A DNA stretch of 64,000 bases from Clitoria ternatea (taxonomy: Eukaryota > Streptophyta > Magnoliopsida > Fabales > Fabaceae), in the NCBI GenBank assembly GCA_037962975.1, contig CM075673.1:17592001-17656000 (forward strand), written 5' to 3'. Positions within the stretch are counted from its first letter, which is position 1. Every line of letters starts with the position of its first letter. Shown one piece after another: positions 43,737 to 55,578 of the stretch. Position numbers and translations under genes: made by a program. The notes under the pieces are model-generated. The model saw only the letters and a list, made by a program, of their open reading frames with translations, was not told the DNA's origin and ran no database searches.

Positions 43737-45408
43737 TGATAAGTCTTGAAAAGACTTAATTATTTCATCTTTTATTTAACATAATCTATTAAATATTGTT
43801 TAGTTTGGTTTTACTATTTAATAAATTATTAATAATTCTTATTTTATTTATTTATTTCAAAAGTGTTTAATTTATGTAAGAAAATGATTAAAAATAATAA
43901 TTAGTTAAAGAAATTTGTTTATTTATAAATTCACTAACCCAGCGTACATACGCTGGACAGCCAGTGTACAAACGCTAGGAATTATTTGTTTACATGTACA
44001 GGTGCAGTAATATAAGTTTCACGCTCAAGCGGGAAAGACCCAAGCTCAAGCGTACAAGGATACATGCAGCTACGTAAAAGAAGAGAACATTGCATGAGGA
44101 AAAGGAAACTCGACCACGCTCAAGCGTGGCTCATTCACGCTCAAGCGTGAAGACATAGTGCAGTGAATTTTTCGAGCACGCTCAAGCCGCGAGTACATCA
44201 CGCTCAAGCGTGAGTCCAAAACACCATTCACGCTCAGGTTTCCAAGCTCACGCTCAAGCGTGACTCCAACAGTACATTGAATAATCCGAGCTCGCTCAAG
44301 CGAGAGCCCTTCACGCTTAAGCGTGAAGGTGGTTATTTAAAGCTGATGCTTTCCCTCCAAAAAAAAGAAGCTCTGCACCATTGCCTATTTCTGTTTCGCC
44401 TGTTGTACTTTAATAATTTAAGTAATGGTTGTAATTAATTATTTATTTCTAATTATGTAATTAGTTTAGTTAGTTTAATTATTAATTAAGGTTTCTTTGT
44501 AATTAATTAAGTTAGTTAGTTATTTGCCTATATATATACTTGTACATACTCTCTGTAAAGTGAGAGACGGTAGAATACAAAACACGATTCATTTTCCCAT
44601 TTTCAATCTCTCTCTAGTTCTTTTCTCTCTCTAAATTCTCTCATCCATGTCTCTCCATATTCCTTCGATAGAATCCATGTCCATGGGTTTCTAAGTCCCT
44701 AGGGTTGGGATTACGAAGGTTTGCAATGAATTCTTGAAAGTGTATTGAGGAAGTTAACTTTTGATGTATGAGGAGAACAAGCTGACGAGTGGATCTACTT
44801 TGCTGGATTGACAAATCCAGATCTGATGAAGAAACTCACCAGTGATGAATCATGGTTGAGGCTTAGGTAACGTCTCGCTTTCTAGCTAATTCAGGCCTAG
44901 TAATTAGGTGAATAGTTAGGGTTCAACCCCCAATTTCGCATTAGATTTCTCTGTTAATTGAACACCTAAGGGATTAGGGTTTAATGCTTAGGAATTAGTG
45001 TTATTCACCTAAGGAATTAGGGAGTAACCATCTGTGGATTGTCCTCTTGAGTCTGAAGCTTGATTGAACCTTAATTGCATGTTTCTTGATGAAATTATAA
45101 GCTGAAGCAATCCTAACCTATTTTCCATTAATCACATTTCATCTTTCATACTGTCTCTTAAAATACAAAAACATTAGAAATATAAAACAACAAAAATAGA
45201 ATGAACTCTATCTGCATTGCGTTGGTTCAGCTTGTATCAGTCTAAGATTACGGTAATTACCACAATCCCTGTGGGAACGATTAAATATATTACAAACTTA
45301 ACGATTGATGCGTTTGCCAAAAGAATAAATCCTCTGAGAGTCATACAATAAGTCAATATTAATTCAAGATTTTCACACCAAGTTAATGACTCAGGGATTT
45401 AAAAATCA
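43737..45408 (+). repeat. Athila-2 5' LTR
   Basis: 1672 bp, TGATAAGTC...AAAATCA. Ten copies of the CACGCTCAAGCGTG-type motif at 44030-44327 lie about 200 bp upstream of a TATA box at 44529-44539 (CTATATATATAC). CT-rich sequence follows. Confidence 0.95.
44529..44539 (+). promoter_or_regulatory. TATA box in Athila-2 5' LTR
   Basis: TATATATATAC after TTTGCC, with a CTCTGTAAAGTGAGAG segment 15-30 bp downstream where transcription would start. The copy in the 3' LTR is at 56363-56373. Confidence 0.55.
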
Positions 45409-45414
45409 AGTTAA

Positions 45415-45432
45415 TAGCGCCGTTGCCGGGGA
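45415..45432 (+). other. primer-binding site of Athila-2
   Basis: TAGCGCCGTTGCCGGGGA, one base off the tRNA-Asp site TGGCGCCGTTGCCGGGGA, 6 bp after the LTR. Confidence 0.85.
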
Positions 45433-45595
45433 TTGTTAAGTAATATCAACAATCCTTGGACCGGTACTAGACTGAACCGTTTAATTTTGTTTTGCATTTA
45501 GTAAGTAGTTTAATTCTTGTTTTTAGTATAGTAGTAGTTTGTTTTGTGTAGCTGTAGCAGTAGCTTTAATAATGTTTGTGTCTAACATTTGGTGT

Positions 45596-46678
45596 ATGCA
45601 GTCAAGGAACAGAGGAAAGCCTTTCTTCTTTGATCCTGATATTGATTTGTTAGAGCGTAAGCTTAGAAAGGAAAAAAAGCAAAAAGAGCAGAAAGAAATG
45701 GAACAGAGGAGAGTTATACTTGGTGACTACTCTAGGCCTACTGAAGAAGGATCGCAATCTAGCATCCTTAGGCCTCCGATTGTAGCCAATAATTTTGAAC
45801 TTAAACCAGCTTTACTGCAGTTGGTTAGAAATGATCAATTCAGAGGAAGTGAGGTTGAGGATCCAAATCTGCATCTAGCAACCTTTCTCCAAATTTGTGA
45901 TACTGTAAAAATGAATGGAGTCCCTGAAGAGGCAATAAGACTGAGATTATTTCCTTTTTCTTTAAGGGATAGAGCAAAAGCCTGGTTACAGAGACAACCA
46001 AGAGGTAGTATCTCTACTTGGGAGGATTTACAAAGAAAATTTTTGATTAAGTATTTCCCTCCTTCCAAGTATGCTAAGTTGCGCACTGAAATCACTTGTT
46101 TCCAACAGAGAGAGGGTGAATCTCTAATGGAAGCATGGGATAGATATAAAGAAAGTTTGAGGAAATGTCCTCATCATCAAATCACTGATGTGCAGCAAGT
46201 TACTATATTCTATAATGGTGTAAGACCAGCTACTAGGGTCTTGATTGATGCCTCAGCTGGAGGTTCATTAACCACCAAAACTGTAAAAGAAGCTATAGAG
46301 CTCATAGATGTTATGGCTTTTAACGAATGTTTAGTAAGTGAGAGAAGCCAAATCCCTAAGAGAGGGATACTAGAATTGGAAGCACAAGATGCTTATTTGG
46401 CTCAAAGTAAGTTGATGACTCAGGCTTTAGAGAAATTAAGTGTACAGATTTCAAAACTTTAAAAGCCTAGTCAAATTTGTATGATAAGCTGTGATTTTTG
46501 TGGTGAAGATCATGAAAATGGCATATGTGATCCAAATATGCCTACTGAGCAAGTGAATTATATGGGGCAGCAACAATTTCAAAGGAATTATCCCTCTAAT
46601 TCCTTTAATCCTAACTATAGGAATCACCCCAATTTTTCATGGCAGAAAGGTCCACATTTGAATCAAAACATGCCATAA
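45596..46678 (+). pseudogene. gag (Athila-2)
   Basis: Start chosen at ATG 45596 (MQSRNRGKPFFFDPDIDLLE), which matches the Athila-1 start; the frame is open further upstream. Core: LKPALLQLVRNDQFRG, IRLRLFPFSLRDRAKAWL, WEDLQRKFLIKYFPPSKY, QREGESLMEAWDRYKESL, GGSLTTKTVKEAIELID. A TAA at 46460 splits off the zinc knuckle CDFCGEDHENGIC (46490), and a second TAA lies at 46676. Both stops are in frame with gag and protease, so the original product was one polyprotein. Confidence 0.9.
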
Positions 46679-47593
46679 AATCAAACCACAATTAGATCAC
46701 AACAACCTTCTCCCCCTCCTTCTAAGGAAAAATCGGAACTTGAGAATGTGTTGTCTCAGTTCATTCAGGCCACTCAGGCCAGTTTTAAAAATCAAGAAGC
46801 GTCCATTAGAAATTTGGAAAATCAGGTTGGACAGTTATCAAAACAATTAGCTGAGAGACAGTCTGGAAATTTTCCTGGAGATACTGAGGTAAATCCAAGG
46901 GAACATTACAAAGCAATAACTACTAGGAGTGGGAAAGTTCTTATTCCACCTCTAAGTCATGAAGTGAGTTTAGAAAAAGATGAAGAAAAAGAAAAAGAGC
47001 AGGAAAGTGAGAAAGTTAATAATGAAACTGAAAATGAAGCAGAAACAGAAAAAGAAAAAGAAAATCAAGTCCATCAAAAGAAAAAGAAAAAGATTGATTT
47101 GATTTTGGAGGAAGCTTCTAAGCTAACTCCTGAGAAATTAAACAATGCTCCATTTCCTTATAGATTTAAGAAACAAATAGAGGAGCAAAAGTTTGCTAAG
47201 TTCTTAGATGTGTTTAAAAAGCTTCACATAAATATTCATTTTGCTGAGGCATTGCAGGAGATGCCTTCATATGCTAAATTTTTAAAAGAACTTCTGTCTA
47301 AGAATAGGAAGCTTAAAGGAGATGAGATGATTGCTCTCACTCAAGAGTGTAGTGTAATTATTCAAAAGAAACTCCCTCAAAAGCTTGAAGATCCTGGATC
47401 ATTTACAATACCTTGTGCAATAGGGGATGTTCATGTAGGAAGTGCTTTATGTGATCTAGGAGCTAGCATAAACTTGATGTCTTTATCTTTAATGAAGAAG
47501 TTAGGAATTAATGATCTGCAACCAACTCACATTCTTTGCAGTTGGCTGATAGGTCTATCAAATATCCTCATGGGATGCTGGAAGATCTATTAG
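46679..47593 (+). pseudogene. gag-protease linker and aspartic protease (Athila-2)
   Basis: Continues the gag frame: NLENQVGQLSKQLAER, HYKAITTRSGKVL, an E/K-rich charged run (46970-47095), AEALQEMPSYAKFLKELL, then the protease active site LCDLGASINLMSLSLMKKL (about 47450), which is intact. The frame is lost near 47530 after DLQPTH, where a few bases appear to be missing. Downstream protease sequence (ADRSIKYPHGMLEDLLVKV, LILGRPFLAT) is in the next frame, at the start of the RT ORF. Confidence 0.9.
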
Positions 47594-49932
47594 TTAAGGT
47601 AGATAAGTTTATCGTCCCAGTAGATTTTGTAGTTCTGGATATGGAAACTGATAGAGAAATTCCATTGATTTTAGGAAGACCCTTTTTAGCTACAGATAGA
47701 GCTCTAATTGATGTAGAAAAGGGTGAACTCATGCTGAGAGTTCAAGAGGAGCAAGTAACTTTTAATGTCTTTAATGCTATGAAACGTCCAGTTGAGAAGA
47801 TGGATTGTTTTATGATTGAAGAAATTAAAAGTTATAAGACTCCTATGCTGTTAAAAACTGAAGAAGAGGTTTTACAAGCCTTTTTGGAGGATGATTTTGA
47901 CTCTGAGATTGATGAGTTAAATGACTCACATTCTGAATTGTTGAACCTACTTGAAGCATGTGAAGTAGGTGATTTTGAAAATGAAAAGAAAGAAAATTTG
48001 AATAATACTGAACTTGAGAAAGGTAAGGAGGTGTTTGAAGAAAAACATGAATTAAAACCTTTGCCTTCTCATTTGAAATATGTTTTCTTAAGAGATGATG
48101 AATCACATCCTGTAATCATTAATGTTGATTTAAAAGATAAGGATGTAGAAAAATTGATAGAGGTTTTAAGGAAACATGAGTCTGCTATTGGCTGGAACAT
48201 TTCTGATTTAAAGGGAATTAGTCCATCTTTTTGTATGCATAACATTTTAATGGAAGATGACTATTCCCCTGTTGTTCAGCCACAACGAAGATTAAACCCC
48301 ATAATGAAAGAAGTTGTAAGGAAAGAGGTGGTTAAACTTCTTGATGCAGGAATTATCTATCCTATCTCGGATAGCGCTTGGATTAGTCCAGTCCAAGTGG
48401 TGCCTAAGAAAGGAGGGATGACCACTGTTAAGAATGAAAAAGGTGAAGTCATTGCCACTAGACCAACTATAGGTTGGAAGACGTGCATAGATTATAGAAG
48501 GCTTAATGACTCCACTAGAAAAGACCACTTTCCTTTACCATTTATGGATCAAATGCTTGAGAGACTATCAGGCCATGAGTATTACTGCTTCCTTGATGGG
48601 TATTCTGGTTACAACCAAATTGTGGTTGACCCAAAAGATCAAGAGAAGACAGCCTTCACCTGTCCCTATGGAATCTTTGCTTATAGGCGCATGCCATTTG
48701 GTTTGTGCAATGCACCAGCAACCTTTCAAAAATGTATGCTGACAATTTTTGGGGACATGGTAGAGAAGTTCATTGAAGTATTCATGGATGACTTCTCTGT
48801 GTTTGGAAGTAGTTTTAATATATGCCTTAGTAACCTATCTAAGGTGTTGGTGAGATGTTAGGAGACTAATTTTGTCCTTAACTGGGAAAAATGTCATTTT
48901 ATGGTTAAAGGAGGGATAGTTCTTGGCCACAAAATCTCTGCTGAGGGCATTCAAGTAGATAGAGCCAAGATTGATATCATTGAAAAACTTCCTCCTCCAA
49001 TCAACGTGAAAAGAGTGAGGAGTTTCTTAGGATGTGTTGGCTTCTATAGGATAATTATAAAAGACTTTTCAAAAATAGCAAAGCCTTTAACTGATTTACT
49101 TGTGAAAGATCATGCTTTTATTTTTGATGAAAACTGTGTCAAGGCTTTCGAAAATTTGAAACAGAGATTGATTTCAGCTCCAATCCTTGCAGCACCTGAT
49201 TGGTCTTTACCATTTGAACTAATGTGTGATGCAAGTGATTTTGTTGTAGGAACTGTACTGGGACAGAAGAAAGAAAAATTAACACATGTGATTTATTATA
49301 CTAGCAAAGTATTGAATGAGAATCAAATAAATTACACCACCACTGAAAAAGAAATGCTTGCTGTGGTGTATGCATTTGATAAATTCAAAGCTTACTTAAT
49401 TGGTGCTAAGGTCATTGTGTATACAGATCATTCAGCAATTAAGTACTTGCTAGCTAAAAAAGAATCTAAGCCAAGGTTGATCAGGTGGGTTCTTTTGCTC
49501 CAAGAGTTTGATTTAGAAATAAGAGACAAAAAGGGAGTAGAAAACTCAGTTGCTGATCAATTATCTCGTTTGGGAGGTGAATCTGATTCTATTTTAATTA
49601 AAGAAGAATTTCCAGATGAGAGGTTGATGGCAATTATCACAGGGCCATGGTACGCTGATATGGCCAACTTTAAAAGTGCCTCTGTGGTACCTGAAGGTTG
49701 GACATCTCAAATGAAGAAAAAAATTTTTCATGACAATAAAACCTTTCTTTGGGATGATCCCTTTCTTTATAAGATAGGAGTAGATGGAGTTATCAGGAGA
49801 TGTGTGCCTGAATCTGAGCAGGAAAGGCTATTGTGGCATTGCCATGACTCCTATTATGGAGGACACCATGGTGCCTCCAGAACAACAGCAAAAGTTTTGC
49901 AAAGTGGCTTTAATTGGCCAACTATTTTTTAG
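47536..49932 (+). pseudogene. protease tail, reverse transcriptase and RNase H (Athila-2)
   Basis: One frame with a TAG at 48859. Protease tail ADRSIKYPHGM, then RT: GIIYPISDSAWISPVQV, KTCIDYRRLNDSTRKDHF, FLDGYSGYNQIVV, MPFGLCNAPATFQK and active site FMDDFSVFGS (48781). After the stop: VLGHKISAEGIQV, RNase H with MCDASDFVVGTVLGQ (49222), TTEKEMLAVVYAF, YTDHSAIKYLL, ADQLSRL, and the start of integrase (WHCHDSYYGGHHGA). It ends in a TAG at 49930 where Athila-1 reads Lys. Confidence 0.9.
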
Positions 49933-50931
49933 GATGCTAAAGTATATGTTCAAAGGTGTGATAAGTGTCAAAGAAGTGGAGGTCTCTCTACTAAAGCTGG
50001 CATGCCTTTGACAAATATTTTAGTTGTAGAGTTATTTGATGTTTGGGGCATTGACTTCATGGGACCATTTCCCAAGTCATTCTCCGATGAATATATCCTT
50101 GTTGCTGTCGATTATGTCTCTAAGTGGGTGGAGGCAATCCCTACCAGAACCAATGATGCACATGTGGTGCTTAGGTTTATAAAGAAGAACATTTTCTCTA
50201 GATTTGGAGTCCCTAGAGTCCTCATTAGTGATGGAGGGTCGTATTTCTGCAATAGACTTATGGAAAAAGCCCTGAGACACTATGAGGTACTGCATAAGGT
50301 ATCTACTCCATATCATCCACAAACTTGTGGACAAGTTGAACTGCCTAATAAAGAAATTAAAAGAATTTTAGAGAAAGTGGTAGGGAAGTCTAGGAAAGAT
50401 TGGTCTGTAAGACTAGATGATGCATTGTGGGCCTATAGGACAGCATTTAAAACTCCCATTGGCATGTCTCCTTATCAGTTAGTTTATGGTAAGGCTTGCC
50501 ATCTTCCTGTGGAGTTAGAACATAAGGCATGGTGGGCCACAAAGCTGTTAAATATGGATTTTGACCAGTCTCAAGAGGAGAGAGTCCTAACACTCCATGA
50601 ACTTGAGGAGTTTAGACTCAATGCTTATTAGAGTGCCTCAATTTATAAAGAGAAAACTAAGAGGTGGCATGATAAATGGATACATAGAAAAGAGTTTCAA
50701 AAAGATAATAAAGTTTTATTGTTTAACTCTAGGCTGAGACTCTTAAGAAAACTAAGATCTAAGTGGTCTGGACCTTTTATTGTGAATGAGGTTTTTCCTC
50801 ATGGTGCAATTGAATTGAAAGACCCAACCACTAATAGAACTTTTAAGGTGAATGGCCAAAGACTCAAACTCTACTTTGGAGAAGAGTTTGATAGGCAGAA
50901 AACCTCCATGTTGTTGCAGGCATCTTCTTAG
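49933..50931 (+). pseudogene. integrase (Athila-2)
   Basis: Same frame as RT. Zinc motif end CDKCQRSGG (49954), catalytic residues in WGIDFMGPFP (50050), LISDGGSYFC (50224) and GQVELPNKEIKRIL (50332), so D,D,E are present. A TAG at 50629 follows FRLNAY; the C-terminal block LLFNSRLRLLRKLRSKWSG and FKVNGQRLKLYFGEEF follows in frame to TAG 50929. Length and order match Athila-1. Confidence 0.9.
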
Positions 50932-52400
50932 ATGTCAGGAGGTCAAGCTAGTGACCTTAAAGAAGCGCTTTAGGGAGGCAAACCTACATTCTGATTGTTG
51001 AATTTTTGTGTTGGAAATAATAAAAGAAAACTAAAATGTTTGTGAATAAAGTGTGAATAAAATTGTAAAATTTTTAATAAGGTCTGAGTGTTCACACACT
51101 CAAATTTTCAGTTGCATACTTGAAAATTCATTAGTTAGAATTAGAATCAGGTATCTTGTTCACTTGAGCGAATCTAATTGCGCTAAAGCGTGACCTCCTG
51201 GTTGTCCAGTCGCTTGGATGAAATTTATTTGCGCCTGAGCGAGACCTGTTTTGCTGAACTAGTTACTCGAGCGTGATTTATTCACGCTTAAGCGAGAACT
51301 GTTCCAGGTTTGATCTTTCTATTCGCTCAAGCGAATACACTGTGAGCTTAAGCGAGTGCATCCATTCTTATTATTTCGCTCAGGTGAAGCATCTTTCGCT
51401 TAAGCGAAGTTTATACAGAATGCAAAATTACCAAAGTCTGTTCTGCTCGCTCAAGCGAAACCATTTAAGCTTAAGTGAGAAGCTCCTGTTGTTCCTTCAC
51501 GCTTAAGCGAAAGCTTATTGAGCTTGAGCGTGATCGAACTTTGTACCCCTGTTTGTAACTCGCGCTTGAGTGCACATTATTCTCGCCTGAGCGTGAGCTC
51601 ACCTGTGAGCCACTGATTCTCACGCTTTGAGTGAACATTCAACACACTTGAGCGTGATTAATGATTTCCTCTATGAGCTTGAGCGTGCCTTGCCGTAGCT
51701 CGAGCGAACTACTTCCTGATTGCACCTCACGCTTAAGCGTCATTCTTCACGCTTTAAGCATGATCGTGATGCATGACTTCTGTTTGTTTTGCACGCTTGA
51801 GCGTCCTTCATTCACGCTTGTAGCGTGATGCATAGTAATGTCACGCTTGAGCCTGGCTCATCCAGCTTTGAGCGTGCTTTATAAATAAGTGCCACGCTTA
51901 AGCGCCCCCAGCTCTCGCTTGAGCGTGATCGGGGCTGAGGTTATACTGTTTCATGTTCTCGTTTAAGCGTGCTGCTATGAGCTTGAGCGAGAGTCCCAAT
52001 TTTGAAGCTATCTAATACTGTTTATTTCACGCCTGAGCGTGATTCAACGCGCTTTGAGCGTGACCATGGGTACCTGAAAGAAAATATCCGCGCTTGTAGC
52101 TTAGAGTTTCACGCTTTGAGCGTGCCTGGTAGACAACTCCCATGCTTAAGCACCTCAAGCTCTTGCTTGAGCGCGATCGAGAAGAAAGGATGTACTGTTC
52201 ATTTTCTCGCTTAAGCGTGATGAAGTGAGCTTGAGCAAGAGTGCCATATTGAAGCCACCTGATGCTATTTGTTTGGCGCTTGAGCATAGTATGACACGCT
52301 TGAGCGAGTTTTATACCTGATGCTTTCTATGTGATTTAATTTGGGCGCTGGTACGCCAAGATTGCAGCGTAACTACGCGCATCTCTGGTAACGGATTCCA
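50932..52400 (+). other. spacer between pol and third ORF of Athila-2
   Basis: No gene. The first 230 bp are the tail of pol. The rest is dominated by the near-palindrome array described separately. ORFs here arise from the repeats. Confidence 0.7.
51161..52308. repeat. array of CACGCTTGAGCGTG-type near-palindromes (Athila-2)
   Basis: Several dozen copies, roughly one every 25-35 bp. Most copies fit (C/T)(A/T)CGCT-(TG/CA/TA)-AGCG(T/A)G with frequent single changes. The centre takes the forms TTGA, TCAA and TTAA, so copies read in either direction or are perfect palindromes (CGCTTAAGCG). Spacers are unique. The same motif is in both LTRs of this element. Confidence 0.9.
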
Positions 52401-52403
52401 CAG

Positions 52404-52410
52404 TATAAAA
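52404..52410 (+). promoter_or_regulatory. candidate internal promoter (TATA box) for the third ORF
   Basis: TATAAAA in CAGTATAAAACCCCCC, followed at about +30 by AACCCTAAATTCTTACTC, a leader-like segment. It lies just after the near-palindrome array and about 270 bp before the ORF start. Confidence 0.5.
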
Positions 52411-52498
52411 CCCCCCCTCAGTGTACAAACCCTAAATTCTTACTCTGAAACTTGGGTTTTCAAAGAGGAAAAGGCACAACTTGTAATTCTTGAAAAAG

Positions 52499-52652
52499 GT
52501 ACCATCTTTTCACTTTTTACTTTCAAATTCTTAGTTACATAGTTAATATTTTACAATTTCATTGTCAGAATTCTTTCGTTCTTTATAACCATTCATCTTA
52601 CATTTTTTCGGTTTGCTGTGATTGTTTGGTTTTTGTCCTTATTTTCATTTAG
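52499..52652 (+). other. candidate leader intron before the Athila-2 third ORF
   Basis: Donor AAAAAG/GTACCATC at 52499 and acceptor TTTTCATTTAG at 52651-52652, enclosing 154 bp of T-rich sequence. A 30-bp exon piece then leads to the ATG at 52683. The donor is only fair (GTACC instead of GTAAG). The arrangement mirrors that of Athila-1. Confidence 0.4.
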
Positions 52653-52682
52653 GCTTGTTAACCACCATTTTTACCACTCACA

Positions 52683-54029
52683 ATGAGAAGAAGATCACAA
52701 AGATTTTTGAAAAAACCTGAAGAAATAGTGGAAGTGGAAAATATGAAGAAAACCCCAAAAGATAAGGGAAAGGGGATGGTTACTGTCAGTATCTCTGATT
52801 CTCCACTACCTAAACCAAGTCAAAGTCTGAGTGAGAGAAATAAATCCCAGGCAATTGAAAGTTTTGATAGGCATAGGTTTAGAGATTTTAAGGCCGCCCA
52901 AGATCATGAACAAAAGTTTAAAACCAGAGGAGTAATAAGGGATAGAGCTCTGGTTCTTGAGGGAGAAAAATGTGCTGACCTTAATGTGCAAGCTGCTATG
53001 ATTGAAAAGGGATAGTAGTTCTTTAATGAGAACTTAGGCAATGGTTACCAGGAACTCACTAGAGAATTTTATGCCAATTTGAGAACTTATTCTATGGAGG
53101 ATACGTTTCCTTTTTCTTCCTTCTTGAGAGGAGTCACCATTCCTCTAACTGGTAATATTCTGAACAAGCTGTTGAAAGTACCTATACTGGAGGAAGAAAG
53201 ATGTCACTATACATGGAAAGTGGATATTTTTCATAGGGCTGAAAATGAAAATCTTAGGAAAGAAATATTAGAGGAATGTTGTGAACAGGGAGCTGCATAT
53301 TTGACACGGGTCAATGGTGTACCAAAAAGTGTCAGGAAGAATTGTCTGAATCACCTTCCCCTTTTATGGTGCCACTATGTCCTATCATCTTTGCAACCTG
53401 TGCTGCATGCTACTGAGATCACCATTAAGAGGTTGGTATCGATTTATTGCCTAATGAGAGGTTTGTATGTAAATTTAGGTGAGTTGATATTGGAAGAGAT
53501 GCTGAAGAACCTTGAAAAGAATCTTCAACTGCCATATTGCTCTGTTATCACCCTGTTGGCCCAAAAGAATCAGGCTATGGTGAATTATGCTGAACTGACA
53601 AAGGTAAAGCCTGAGAGGATTATGGATAAGTAATGGGTGACAAACCAAATTGACAATTTTATGCCTCAAGAGTCCAAGCGTCCAAGGAAACCTCAACCAA
53701 TATCTTTTGCACCACCACCTCCAACAGGAGTAGGTCCTTCTTCTGATATTTCCATGATAATGCAGGAACTACAGGTTATGAAAAAGATGCAGCTAGGAAC
53801 CTATGATCTGGTCTTGAACCATGATCTCATACTGTGAAAGATTGCCACCAAATTAAATGTGGATCATTCTGAAGAAATGGGAGTTCCACCTGACAGAGAT
53901 TCATGGTTGGCTTCCATTGGATTCACCATTCCCCCTGATGACATACCTTTAGCAGCTGAATTTCCACCTTATCCAGAGCAAGATGATGATGAATCTATGA
54001 ATGAAGAAAGTGAAGAAGAGGATGACTGA
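52683..54029 (+). pseudogene. third ORF in env position of Athila-2 (plant transposon-protein type)
   Basis: A single frame of 449 codons from MRRRSQRFLKKPEEIVE to TGA 54027, with in-frame stops at 53013 (two in a row), 53631 and 53835. Basic N-terminus, a DRHRFRDFKA block, then ELTREFYANLRTYSMED and FLRGVTIPLTGNILNKLL, the same pattern as in Athila-1 (EFYTNAY ... VRG ... LLGNP). Then a helical part, a Pro-rich segment (PPPPTGVG) and a very acidic C-terminus (EQDDDESMNEESEEEDD). No signal peptide or membrane span, so an envelope role is doubtful. Function unknown. Confidence 0.7.
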
Positions 54030-55578
54030 TCTTTTACTTTGTGTTTATGTTATGTTGCTTCTTTGTAATGATTTTGTTTAAATATTCTCTTGAACAATGT
54101 ATTTTCTTTTCAGTGTAATGGAACTTTATTTCTATGTTAAGTTGTTTGTTGTTATTTATTTTCTCAATTGTATTGTCAAGTCCATGCACTCTATTCTAAA
54201 CAATTTCTCACCATGCACTACCATTCAGGTAAAAAGGGAAGTATTCTATCCTTTCATCTTATTAATTGATAGATTATGTTAATTATGTTTAATTTAGAAT
54301 CCATTTTAATAATTTAAAGTTACTGATTCTCAGGCATTAATTGGATAATTAATTGATTGGCATTGTTTGATTCATGATCCCTGTCCATAACTATTTTTCA
54401 TTATTAATTATTTGTTTATTCAGCATGCTAGTTAGCAATCTGAATTTATGATCTTGCATTAAGTTTGGGGACATGATTGGCTGATTACCTGTTATTATTA
54501 GCTTTTGAGCCTTTATTAATTCTCTTTTGAGTGAGCCTGTATTCTTGTTTAGTGAGACAGAATTTGCTTCAGTGCTTGCTAAATGATTATATGTTTGCCA
54601 ATTGGAAATGATGAAGGCCTTCTTTATTAATTTAGCCAGGGCCAAATTTAGCCATCCTAATATTATTAATTATCCTTTGACCCAATAATTATATTTTGAG
54701 CCTGAGACCCTTTCGTTCTACTTATGTACCTAACTTTACAAGCCTATTTATCTGAGAAAAACCAAGAGAATTATCCCTGGATGTTCCACTGATGAATTGT
54801 TGAGTCTTATCTTATTGCTAGGGACTAGCAAATTCTAAGTTTGGGGATAAAGAGTGTGCCTAACAGCAATTAAAGACACACTCTGACCTTAATTATAGAT
54901 GAAGGTTTTGAAAAAAAAATGAAAGGAAGAACAGCAAAAACAAAAGAAAAGTGAAAAAAAATCAGCAAAGAAAGAAGGTGCAAAGCACCACAAGAAAAAA
55001 ATGGTATTGAAAAAAAAAATAGAAGAAAAGAAAGAGTCCAAAGGACTGAAAGAAAAAAAGGAGAGCAAAGCACCACAAATTATTGAGTTACCATTCATAT
55101 GAAAAATAATGAAAACAAGAGAGCTAGTTAGTAAAGGTAATTAAGTTAAGATTGAGGCAAGGCATCAGTGGCAACATCTTTTAACCCAACATTGACTAGA
55201 AAAACAAAAATAGAGCCTGTAGCCTAACCCCCATACAAGCTTAAAAAGCCCTTACTGATCCAATTGTGCTAGCATTTGTCATGATGTTTAGAACTGTTGC
55301 AAGCCTATGTTGATCTAACAATTATGCAGGTGATGAGTGCATGTTATTGAACCTTATACACTGAGAGAAGAGTGAAACACTAATCCAGTAAGGAAAGTAT
55401 CACCAGCTTGTTTCCCAAAGCAGGTGTGAATTTTATATATTCAGAATTTGCGAAAAGAAAGCATGATTGGTATTCAATAATTATGGTATGAAGTAAGTTA
55501 AGGAAAGGTTGATTGTTTTTTGAGTAGGTGCAATTGATTTGATTAATCTGAGTATTTGCTTGAGGACAAGCAAGTTTT
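54030..55578 (+). other. Athila-2 3' untranslated region
   Basis: AT-rich with no gene recognised; 54900-55070 is a purine-rich low-complexity stretch. The polypurine-like AAGTTTGGGG occurs at about 54457, 54837 and 55579; only the last abuts the LTR. The self-complementary TTGCTTGAGGACAAGCAA at about 55557-55574 precedes it. Confidence 0.6.

Noticed and set aside
51161..52308. CRISPR-like array
   Set aside because: Repeats are short, degenerate, differ in orientation and spacing, and sit in a plant retrotransposon. No cas genes.
52683..54029. Envelope glycoprotein of an endogenous retrovirus-like element
   Set aside because: The position fits, but no signal peptide, membrane span or cysteine pattern is visible.
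54870..55098. Minus-strand Phe/Leu-rich ORFs that look membrane-like
   Set aside because: Antisense of a purine-rich low-complexity stretch in the Athila-2 3' untranslated region.
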